Assembly (NCBI RefSeq): GCF_051622035.1
Contig: NC_135367.1
Location: forward strand, 10,576,501 to 10,640,500
Reading direction: 5' to 3'
Length of the DNA: 64,000 nucleotides
Source of the DNA: Arctopsyche grandis
Lineage: Eukaryota; Arthropoda; Insecta; Trichoptera; Hydropsychidae
A program made the translations under genes and the position numbers. Position 1 is the stretch's first letter. Every line of letters starts with the position of its first letter. The notes under the pieces are model-generated. The model ran no database searches and had not been told where the DNA came from. It worked only from the letters and a program-made list of their open reading frames with translations. This document shows, piece by piece, positions 1-10,269 of this stretch.

Positions 1-165
1 TACTTTTGGCGGACTATCGTCGAAAATAGTCTCAACTGGTGATAAATCAACGCTGAAGATGTTGTAGAATTTTTGAATTTCAGACAAATTTCTGAATGTA
101 TTAAAAATCTATAGAATACCCCGATTTATATTTTATGTATAACACGAATATTTTAGGTATAACAT

Positions 166-538
166 AATATATATATAAAAACAGACGGATGTATGTATGT
201 ATGTTTGTATGTGCGGATGCGTGGATATACAACCAATCAGAGTCACAGAGGCGCACAGCCAATCACAGTAGAATGGTCGAGGAGACGCGGGGAAGCGGGG
301 AAGTGGGGGTAGGTGTGGAGTGACACATACAAACATACACGAAGACACACATACACACACACATTCATTCATCATTTCGAATGGGTTGGATCGGCGAGCG
401 TGTAATGCGCGCACTCAACTTTTTACGATTAATACGTGCGCGGGCGCGCCTATAAATTACCTTACATTATATTTATTTTAATTCGTATGCCAATTCCTTT
501 CCGAAACCACCCATTGAAATCAACAGGCACAACACTAG
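166..538 (+). mobile_element. Probable Helitron-like element
   Basis: It starts with a TATATATAAAAACAGACGG-type 5' end and finishes GGCACAACACTAG followed by T, the CTAG|T form of Helitron 3' ends. A degenerate version of the CCC-TTGA / TCAA-GG hairpin seen at 18248 lies just upstream. The 5' boundary is approximate. Confidence 0.4.
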
Positions 539-600
539 TTTTTATCTACATTATTTATACACATCTACCTATATGTATGTATATATATATATATGTATAT

Positions 601-1015
601 ACCAGGAAGGCCTAACAGGTAGACCCCAATGCGCCTTCCTGGTCAATTCCAAACATCGATATACAATAATTTTAACAAAGCATCACAGAGACATGTATAA
701 ATAAATTTTGACAAATTTTTGATAATAACTTTTTTCTTATAAATCGTCGAATTTTGAGATGCTGAAAAACTCTTGAGACATTTATGCACAAATTTGCAAC
801 ATTTTTATACGAATCAGCGAAATTCTAGATGTTGAAAACTCGAAAATTGTGAGAAATTGGTAAAGGTAGCCAATTTGTTGGAACCATTTCAATGAAAATC
901 AATTAAACGACCGACCTGGAGTCACAAACCAAGGTCTGGCCAGCAGCAACCAGTGGGGTTCGAACACATGACCACTACGTTCGAAAGTATGAATGCTAAC
1001 TTGTTGTTCAAGCGT
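601..1015 (-). mobile_element. tRNA-derived SINE, copy 1
   Basis: On the minus strand the tRNA-like head has an A-box region near 1008-992 and a B box near 966-956 (complement of GTTCGAAC). The core ends in a hairpin with an 11-bp stem (ACCAGGAAGGC at 601-611 and GCCTTCCTGGT at 633-643). Confidence 0.65.
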
Positions 1016-2245
1016 TATTCGTCTCATTTAAATGAGATCGGACATAAATTGCGAGGCGTAGATTACAATTGACACATTTTCATCTAAACAGAAGCAATGT
1101 ATTTTCTAAACAATAGAGGAATTGATGTCATTTTGATTATTTTTCATGTGAATTGCCACAATAGGAGTGTTGAAAAAATTCAAGGTTCAAAAAACAATTA
1201 AACTTCGGTTAATGTCAAACATTGGAAAATTTTGTTGCCTATTCAATGCGACTGAAAAATAAATAAATAATGAAACCTAACCTATAATCCTAACTCATTG
1301 GGCAAAATAAAGACAAAAGTCTTTTAGCTTTTTATAATTATTATCATCCCATGAAATTTATCACTCTTGTAACATATACAAGTGCTTTAAAGAAATCGCA
1401 ATAAATTCTGCGTAGCTTATCGCCAGAGTTTATTGCACTGTATAAAAAAAAATCATTTTATCAAAATTTAATATCACTCGACATATGTATGTATGTATGT
1501 ACTTAACACATTAAAACAGATAGTGCGCTCTCTATCTTTACAACATAATATGACATATGAATTTTATATTTACTAAATAAAATATCGGAGCGGTCAAAGT
1601 GGTTTCGAAACAATTTTCATCATATGTGAAAATTAATCTATCTATCCGTTTTTACACAGGCAAATGTTAAACGAACAAAACAGATGTGTCTCCACAAAAA
1701 AACTACTATCTCTCGAATATAGGTCACACAATGTATTATATTTTTCACGGCGTATATAAAAAGGAATTAAATCAATTTATCGTGCAAATCTGTTAAGAAA
1801 GCGACCGTGACCTGCATATATTTGATGCAAATATAAAACTATTCATATATATGCACGAATATGCTAATACGTTAGAAAGAGAAAATTAAGTATCTAGATA
1901 ACTTACATATTATGTGTTTATATGCACATTCAAATTGCGATTGGAGCTCTCTCGAAAAGAACAAAACTGGTTTTTTAGTGACAGTAGTACATTTTATAGT
2001 ACCCATAAGGTTTCTTTACGAGTAGAGTTCTATTCGAACGCATAGTCAATTTTCCCTTCGTAAAGTTGCGTAAACTCTATTTGGTCAATCTAAATCCGTA
2101 TACAAACGAGTGTAATTGCAACATGTAATTAGGCTGTAATCGGTGGCGTAACTGAAGGGTCAGCAAAATCAAAAATCGCTGACAGGCATTGGCTCAGCCT
2201 TAAAAATTTTATTGAAATCGGCATATAATAAATTCATTACATATA
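1016..2245. other. No gene recognised
   Basis: AT-rich DNA with TATG microsatellites (1483-1500) and an (AAAT) run at 1258-1270. GGTGGCGTAACTG at about 2142 resembles the terminal repeat of the hAT element at 3138, but no partner end was found. Confidence 0.6.
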
Positions 2246-2773
2246 TCTAATACTAGCTGAACCCGGCATGCGTTGCAATGCCATAATAACGCATGAAATT
2301 CCCGTTCCCGTTCCCGTTCTCGTTCTCATTCTCGTTCCCGTTCCCATTTGTCGGAAAAACGCAGGCAGCGAACACATTTGAAATAACATTTGCGTTGCAA
2401 TGACACTCATTCCCGTTTTTCCCGTTTCCGTTCCCGTTTTTTTCCGTTTTTTTTTCACGGTAATCTTCCCGGACATGCATACAACAAATCCTGAAAGTTC
2501 CATCGTAATCGGTTCAATGGTTTAGGAGCCTATTTGAGGCACATACACAGACATTCATTTTTATATACATACATATTGATATAATTTCGAAAGAGATTTT
2601 GTATGTACGTAAGGTTTGGTGGGAGTATCGAAAAATATCGTTGAATATTTTTTTTGGATTCAAATAAATTTAATAAAAAAACTTAATGTTGAAAATGAAT
2701 GTTTATTATTTGATTAGCCATGTTTAAGCTGTTTATATTACAAATACTGAATGAAGCCGGGTAAAACCACTAG
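2246..2773 (+). mobile_element. Helitron-like element family A, copy 1, split by another Helitron
   Basis: The left piece TCTAATA (2246-2252) and right piece 2580-2773 join to the 5' sequence TCTAATATATAATTTCG shared by the copies at 7021 and 40133. The 3' end is a short hairpin near GAAGCCGGG, then ACCACTAG and T. The gap 2253-2579 is the element described next. Confidence 0.7.
2253..2579 (-). mobile_element. Helitron-like element family B inserted in family A
   Basis: On the minus strand it begins TCAATATGTATG at 2579 and ends with a GGCAT/ATGCC hairpin, GGGTTCAGCTAG and T at 2253. The insertion lies between A and T with no target duplication, as expected of Helitrons. It carries a CCCGTT-type minisatellite (2299-2347). 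Confidence 0.65.
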
Positions 2774-3137
2774 TATTAAATAAAATTAACATTAAATATC
2801 CAAGAATTGACATTTATCAAAAATTATTATCTAGCTTGAATCGTATATCGTATTTACATTAAGAAGTTAAAAATAAACGTGTTCGTTAGTTAGCGTATCT
2901 GCGTCTTGTGTGAAATAGGAAAGACGTGGTACCGCCCGCACAACTAGGTGGTAATTTTAATTTTGTTTTACACGTCTACTTTATTTACTAATTGAAATAG
3001 GAATAGGAATAGGTCTCTTACAGTAAGTTTTAGACTTAGTAATATTGTAGCGTGGACGTGTAGATCGAATTTCGGGTTTTTGAGATCGGAGTGAAAGACG
3101 CAGTAGTATGGTAGAGGTAGTTTATTGTTCTCGATCC
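2774..3137. other. No gene recognised
   Basis: AT-rich sequence between two transposons; no coding or repeat signal supported. Confidence 0.5.
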
Positions 3138-3904
3138 CAGTGGCGTAACTACTATGTAGCGGGGGTAAGCTATGCTTAAGGGCCCACGGAGATAGGGGAC
3201 CATAAATCGACAAAATAACTGTTCAAATTAAGACACGTATTATCGAAATGCAGGTAGTGAAAAACTATTTCGGTTTTTGTTTTACCTAGGAAAATTATTA
3301 ATATGCCGGAAAATATTACAGACCATTGTTTGAATCTCAGAAAAAAATATCTAAAAGTTTTCTCAGATCAATTCGAATCTCAATTTACACATGTACTTGC
3401 ATTAACAAAGAAAAATCTTTCTGAAACAATAACCATAAGGTGATTTTCAGAATTCCTTATTACCAAGTATAATTGTTTGGAGAGTGATTTTTCAGAAGTA
3501 TATACCACATTCATGTTATTTTCTTACTCTCCCGTAACTATGGCTAGTGTAGAAAGAACATTCAATAAATTAAAAATAATTAAAGATTACAAAATAAATT
3601 CGATCGGTCAAACCAGACTCAATGAACTATCTTTGCTTACAATTGAGCACAAATAAGCAGTCAAAATAGACCTCAAACAACTAATTAATGTTTTTAAAAA
3701 CAGTGAGGTTCGAAAGAAGAAATTTTAAAATAGGCGATTTAAATTAATAAAATTATATTATGTACCTACATATTAAAAATAATTATATTTATATTAATAC
3801 TGCGTTGCAAAACCAAAAATTTGGTATTTCGATTTAAAAATTCGATGGGGGGGAGCCTTTGATGATTTTTGCTTACGGGCCCAAAATTCCCAGTTACGTC
3901 ACTG
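3138..3904 (+). mobile_element. Internally deleted hAT transposon
   Basis: Terminal repeats CAGTGGCGTAACT at 3138 and its inverted form CAGTTACGTCACTG at the right end define a 767-bp element. The flanking octamers CTCGATCC and CTAAATCC match at 6 of 8 positions. Bases about 3520-3656 read LPVTMASVERTFNKLKIIKD and ELSLLTIEH, the C-terminal dimerisation region of hAT transposases of the ZMYM/P52rIPK-like group. The rest of the transposase is missing. Confidence 0.75.
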
Positions 3905-4162
3905 CTAAATCCGTTGATTTCCCAGCTCCGAATGAAGCACGGACCAAAATCGCCAAATAAGGGTACTCTCCGCACAGAGAGATCATTGGTCGATGCGTCG
4001 TGAGACCTTATTGGTTGTTGTATACGGCTCGTTTATACGCTGAGGCCTTTTTGGCACGAACGCGAGTCAGTGGTCCACGAGGATCAATTACTTTATTTAT
4101 ACGTTACAATACTTAATTAATTAATAAATGTCATTATAGTTTTAAGAAAACTTTTCATATCA

Positions 4163-4614
4163 TAAATATAATAATTTTTGCCTGGAGAAGAAGATATTCG
4201 ATCAATGTGTCTTGCCAGTGATGAATTTCGGATGCGAAACTTGGGCATCGAGCACCAGAATGCTGCATAAAGTCCAATTCAATCAAAGAAGTATGGAACG
4301 CTTTATGCTCGGCATACCGAGAAGATAACGAAATACGTGGATGATATAATAAAGAAAGAAAAGAGATTTTAATGGCAATGGACCACGTATCTAGAAGAAC
4401 GGCGATAGATGGATGAGGAAGTGCTCGAATGGTACCACATATAATGTAAAAGTATCCAGGGGAGGCCACAGGGGAGATGGGTGAATGAAATTTTTAAAAA
4501 TGTATGGGATGAGATTGTTGATAGTTTCCCAAAACAAAGAGGAATGAAGGCGTGTTGGAGAAATTTACATCCGGCAGTGGATGGCGAATGGCTGTAAATG
4601 ATGATGATGATGAG
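4163..4614 (+). pseudogene. RTE-like non-LTR retrotransposon, decayed reverse-transcriptase C-terminus
   Basis: Frames contain KIFDQCVLPVMNFGCETW, RSMERFMLGIP and, further on, VWDEIVDSFPKQRGMKACW, the post-RT tail typical of endonuclease-reverse transcriptases of the RTE type. Stops and frameshifts break it. It ends in a TGATGATGATGATG tail at about 4597-4612, as RTE elements do. Confidence 0.7.
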
Positions 4615-5522
4615 CAAATTGACACTACTGAATAAAAAGCTTCAACTCTTTTGAATGAGCCCTTCATATATAGTGGGTGTGTAGAAGAAAAGCGCAGTAA
4701 AATCATAAAATTACACAATTGTATAAAAACCATGCAAGCAAATCGCTGTTTATTATTAGCGTCGATTTTATAGACCTCATTCTAAATCTGAAGAAATTCA
4801 TTATAGCGAAAACAAACACGTCTTTGAAGTTTCGCGTGAAAAAATGAGCAAATTATCCGTAAACAAAACATCGATTATGAAGTATTTGAAGATTAGCTCC
4901 TAACATTGAATAGAGGTCAAAAAAAAGTCACTCATAAATATTATTAAAATGCGCATATACATAACAAGTGCCATTAAATATCACATAATTTTTATGCAAT
5001 ATATTTTTAAAAAATCATGCATATGTATATATGTACATACATATATCATATATGATATATGCATAATGTTATATGCAATATAATAGTACATATGTATATG
5101 ACAAAAATCTTTCTCGGTGCTTTAACAATGGTAATCAGTAACGATGTGAGTAATTAATGATAATCATGTGTGGGTGGCTTTGTGCAATATACATACATAT
5201 GTGCATACATATGTGCATACATATGCACATTGCACATTTCATTTGTCGTTCCAGTTCATTATCTTCGTTGGAAAATTGTTGACAAATTGCCGCTATTTTC
5301 CATTGTAAAATTGATTGAAATGTATGTATGTACATATTTAGTTTACATACACACGAAAGTTTTTCTAAGCTATATTTATAAAACAATAAGCATTCCAATT
5401 AACGTTATCACAAGGATAAACACATGGTTGGTTGTGATATTAATTGTTGTCATTTTGAGTGTAAATAAGTTACTGTTATGTTTATAGTTGTTAAATAATT
5501 CGGATTTTAAAAAAATATAATA
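4615..5522. other. No gene recognised
   Basis: AT-rich, with ATATGTACATAC/ATATCATATATGATATATG palindromic microsatellites at about 5020-5100 and 5190-5235. The open frames here derive from these repeats. Confidence 0.6.
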
Positions 5523-5815
5523 TTCAGTGACCTATCAACAAAAGGGTCAAAATGTATAATTTTTGTATTGAATCAAAACTGAAATTAAAATTTTTGATAG
5601 ATAAAGAAAGAAATCACATTCATATGGCGTCGATCCGTGGGGAATTTTTTATATATTAATTAAAAATATAATTTTTCAGTGACCTATCAACAAAAGGGTC
5701 AAAATGTATAATTTATGTATTGAATCAAAACTGAAATTAGAATTGTTGATAGATAAAGAAGGAAATCGCATTCATATGGCGTCGATCCGTAGGGGATTTT
5801 TTTAATGTTTTGAGG
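5522..5815. repeat. Tandem duplication, two units of 152 bp
   Basis: CAGTGACCTATCAACAAAAG occurs at 5525 and again at 5677. The two units run in parallel to CATATGGCGTCGATCCGT and differ at only a few positions. Confidence 0.85.
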
Positions 5816-6672
5816 ATTGATCCGTATTTAATTTAAGCTCTACATATCCTGGATAGATCTTGAAATAGACTTTCCCAATGTTAAGTCACAATTTGTAGTT
5901 TATCAAACAGTAAATAATGTTGTTTTCGTCAAGTTGTTTTTTTTTGTTTGTTCAAAATACCTGACTTAAAAATATGAATGTTTTCTTCGTTCTTACTTTT
6001 TATTTACATGTGCAAGAAAATCGACTGAAACGATAAAATATGCTTGCAACTCTAGAACATGGATATATAATTTTCTATTTTGTCCAATATCATAGCAAAT
6101 TTAGGGATACTTTCTAAACTGTTCCAAAAATATTATATAAAAACTTTACTCTTGTAAATGTATGAAAAAATTATTTTATTATTTCTTCACACCAATTTTC
6201 ATATTACGAAAAATTGTGTTTTCCATCATATTATCGTAGGTTTTTGAAACTAAACGTTTCATGCATATATTCAAAACAAAAACGCTGTTGAAATTTTGAA
6301 ATTTTCTCCTAACAAAGCATGCTTTTCAATTTCATCTTTACCTCTTTTTAAATTCTAACAAAAGGGCTCGACTGATTCAATATTGTGACAAGTGACTAAA
6401 ACAGTGCGTATCTGTTTACAAACAAACGTGTCGGCGTACAAATTTCAAAACATACATACATAATATTACGATGCACGTGTTTAGGATTTCACTGTGGCCA
6501 AAATTCGTTTGGTAAACATTGTCGATACGCAATTGTCGCGAAAAGTGGGAAAACCTCCGGGGCGCGAAATTCAAATTTGAATTGAAAAATCGCAAAGTTG
6601 ATCGACAATCAATGAAAAGCTGTAAGAGGTGTAAAATATGTTACGTTTTAGAGGTGACGAGAGTGACCCTTC
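5816..6672. other. No gene recognised
   Basis: AT-rich sequence grading into a GC-richer patch (about 6480-6600) with ATTCAAATTTGAAT palindrome at 6569. No exon can be supported. Confidence 0.5.
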
Positions 6673-6792
6673 TTGAAGCCCTTCGCGGTTGAACGTAGAA
6701 TGCGGAATGGCGATCTAGACAACGCCACCCCCACGTCCGACCCGCGCAAACGCTTGCACGATACTGACATCAAAATCGAGATGAGATGGTCT
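6673..6792 (+). other. Isolated GC-richer open segment, possible exon or relict
   Basis: A short segment reads MRNGDLDNATPTSDPRKRLH and DTDIKIEM with coding-like composition inside very AT-rich DNA. The DPRKRL piece faintly recalls the N-terminus of Nova/pasilla-type RNA-binding proteins, but that match is from memory and weak. GGGCGCGAAATTC lies upstream near 6560. No good donor follows, so a decayed fragment is possible. Confidence 0.22.
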
Positions 6793-7020
6793 TTCACTGT
6801 CACAACTTGCATACAATACGGCGATCAACTACGCGTGCAAACCGTTTCGCCAGTATACAACATGTCAATTATACGTGCAATAAACTTATTGTATGTACTT
6901 AGAAACAACTATTATAACTTTTGATCACGAGGATTTAATTAAAAAAATTAGTACACTGTTACATTTACGGACTATTTTTGTGCAGTTTTCAGTACTTTGT
7001 TTACTATTAACTAATTGTAA

Positions 7021-7213
7021 TCTAATATATAATTTCGAAAGAGACTTTGTACGTTAGGTTTGAGTGGGAGAATCCGTGACGTTAAATTTAGTAAAAAAAC
7101 AAATGTATATTCAAATAAATTTATATAAAATAAAACTCTTTAAATAAAATGATTACTATTAGATTAGCCATGTTTAAGCGGTTTATATTACAAATACCAA
7201 GCGAAGCCACTTG
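7021..7213 (+). mobile_element. Helitron-like element family A, copy 2
   Basis: Begins A|TCTAATATATAATTTCG and shares TTTAAGC-GTTTATATTACAAATA with copies 1 and 3. The 3' end has lost the GGGTAAAAC stretch and reads GCGAAGCCACTTG then T. Confidence 0.65.
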
Positions 7214-8884
7214 TATAATATATTAAGGTACGATCTATTGGTTTGAATGCATTATTTTAATGACTATCGTTTGTCAAACACGCTCCTGTAATGTTTAGTC
7301 TTAAAGTTGATCCCACTCAGTGACAAAAACAATTGTCATGGAGTTGGCCCAACAACAATTAGGGACATAAGAAATTGAGGTAAACGGGCTACATCCTAAA
7401 TGTAAATTGCTACCAGGATAACCGCCGGTACGAAAATCGCTCGCGCGGATTTCCTGTCGCACGAAAATTTGTCGCACAGGAAAATTGCTGAACAGAAAAG
7501 TGCCTAAATATTTCTCAACGAATGTTTTTTATACGAGATTTGGGCAGTTTTGAGCAATATTTGGGCAGTTTTCTGCTAAAATATTGCTCAATATTTGGGC
7601 ACCGAACCGAAATTGAAGTATTACTAAAATAGTAACACTTAAACTTATTAAAATGGTGGATAGCGTAAGAACAGTACGAGTAAAACGAAAACTATCTATG
7701 TAGATTGTCTACATTTTCCAATCAGTCATATCAGTCAGATTTAATTTAAATTTATATATGTACAAGTTAAATACCATAGGTGTCGCTCAGGAACAACATA
7801 AATATAAATTTATATACACTCACTCGATATCGAAAATTTTCAAAATATTCGTATTAAATGAGTTAAATTATTGATAATTTCTAGGTTTTCACTTTTAGTG
7901 TTAAATAATGATATTTTTTAATAATTTAATCACAAAAATATACCAGAAATATAATGCAAATCAATTAACAATTATGATACTCTTTGTATAGGATAAATTA
8001 CATTTTCAAGGTTCTCAAAATTTTTAATTCAAGAAGTGAATGTTAACTTAGTAACTTAAATTATGGCAACGAAAAACATAGCACGTATATTATAAGTTTC
8101 ATTGATAAATATAATGATACCTGTGGAATTCAACAAATATTATCAGATGGATTTACCCATAGCTCAATTTGAGCTCTAGCTGTTGTTGTTAACCTTTTTA
8201 ATTAATTACAAACTACATTTTGCAAAAAAATTAAAACCATTTAGACTCTTTGGAATTCATTGATATCAATACATAGTACATAAAACAAGCTTCCATTGAT
8301 GTGAATGATTCTAAAAAGACAAATAAATAATACACATGTATATATAATAGTAAAATGAGCGAAATCCACCAACAAATTCTACAAAAGTTACAAGGCAGTT
8401 TACATACAAATCTGAATGCAACAATAAAATGAAAATGAAAGTAATACATTTTTCAAAATATATATGTAAGTATATCACATTTAGAAAAAAAAGTTTTATG
8501 ATTTTGGTCAAAAAAACCACTAATCTAAATTGACGTCGACTTGTAATAAGATACCAAATAGATAACGCGTCATGATTATATCTATTGTTTTTATTTTTAG
8601 AATTAATACTAAGTATTTGGGGGATGTTATAACGTGATATTGATATTATCAAAAACCTTCGATTGTGATTAAATCTATTACATCAAATGTTAATATTTTT
8701 TTTCATTATAGTCATATTTTTTATACAATTAAAGCATAACATAAATATGTCATTCAAAAGTTATTAACATATTCTTTGTTCCAGTGATGGACGTTCGTTG
8801 ATTTACACTAAAATGCGTGCCACTTAAAGAGAAATGGAATATTGTATTTATTTCATATGAAATATTTTTTCTATATGTACATAC
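7214..8884. other. No gene recognised
   Basis: AT-rich. A GC-richer patch at 7420-7500 with repeated TCGCACGAAAA / GTCGCACAGGAAAA words may be a decayed transposon end, but no structure could be completed. Confidence 0.5.
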
Positions 8885-9815
8885 TAGGGTTTCTGATTTC
8901 CCGGACTTTTCCAATTCCCGGGACACGGGACGGAGCCCGGGATCGTTCCCGGGATTCCCGGGATCCCGGGACACATGTAAAATACTTTTTTTATTTCAAT
9001 TTAATATATTTTTTATTAATAAAAAAATATTTATTTATTTACACAACAATACATAATATATCTATTAACTTGAAAAAATGTTATTATAAAAGTGAAATTA
9101 TTTAAAGTAGCTTCTTACGAATACTAAAATATTTAAATGAGAATCCGTAAATCTAATTCTAGATTTGGTACAAAAATTTCCAGCAATGGAAAAATCTCTT
9201 TTATTTTTGGTCGAAGTTGGTTTTATTGTTAAAAGGGACGAAAACAATTTTTACTAACCTCTTCTTATTTTAATTTATCGGTTTTTTCTTCTGTCAGCAT
9301 GTATATTTTAATATATTTTTTAAAGTCGAGGTTATTTTTATTTACGTTATTTTGTATATTTTGCCTTTGATAACTCCTTATTTGATTCTTCATTCATCGT
9401 CAAACACAATTGTTTCATCTTCATCCGAATCTAAAAGAGTTTCTTTCATTGTGGAATCGTCAATACAAGGATATACTCGCTTCATAATAGTTTCACCGTA
9501 GGATATATGTACATTCGCTTTTATAACAACATTTAAAGAATGTTTTGTTTGGTATAAAATCAGAATTATTTAAAATTTGTGTTAAAAAAATCATTTTTAG
9601 GCTTCTTCTTTCTTCGATTTTAATTTTTGAGAATATTTTACGATTCTTTGTGTATTTGATTTATTATTTCCCTTCGTGCAGTCGTGAAAATGTTTTATGT
9701 TTTCAAGATTTTTTTAAATACAATTCCCGAGATTAAAGATAAGAATTCCCGGGACACAGGACAACAAAAATTCCGTGAATTCCCGGGAATGTCTGTCATC
9801 GGGTCAGAAACCCTA
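8885..9815. mobile_element. hAT element with CCCGGGA-rich subterminal repeats
   Basis: Terminal inverted repeats TAGGGTTTCTGA at both ends; flanking octamers GTACATAC (8877-8884) and GTTCATAC (9816-9823) match at 7 of 8 positions. Both subterminal regions are dense in CCCGGGA (8898-8972 and 9727-9790). The interior keeps a minus-strand acidic fragment near 9385-9510 (ETLLDSDEDETIVFDDE) that may be transposase remnant. Confidence 0.75.
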
Positions 9816-9857
9816 GTTCATACATACATACATATAAAAAATACGGGGAGTAATTAC

Positions 9858-9959
9858 TAGACACCGGAGCCTGAGGGGGCCGTGTATTGTTCAAAGGTTG
9901 TAAATGCATTGTTAAAGGTTTGCCGAACAATGAATAGCACTGTGACTATCCTACCTCTA
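9858..9959. mobile_element. Short hAT-type MITE, copy 1
   Basis: 102 bp flanked by perfect 8-bp duplications GTAATTAC (9850-9857 and 9960-9967). Ends TAGACACCGGAGCC and CTACCTCTA; shares TGTAAATGCATTGTTAAAGG with the copy at 18891. Confidence 0.8.
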
Positions 9960-10269
9960 GTAATTACATAGAACTTTGATATGATATTAAGCTTCAATCT
10001 TTCAGACAATACACCTGCCGTACATATAGTTTTGTATTACAGTTGGAGAACCAGTAATCATGCTTCGATGATATCCAATCTCCATATCTTCTTCATTAAC
10101 AAAATAAAAAATTATAGCAAATAACTCAGTGTATCAGGTGAACGTTTCATAGTCGAACGGTAAGATTTTTAACGTTCGACATTTTGTAACTCGTAAAACC
10201 ACATTTTTCGTTACTTTTTAGATTTAGATAAATAAGTGCAATTTTTCAGATTGTCCACACGTCAACGAT

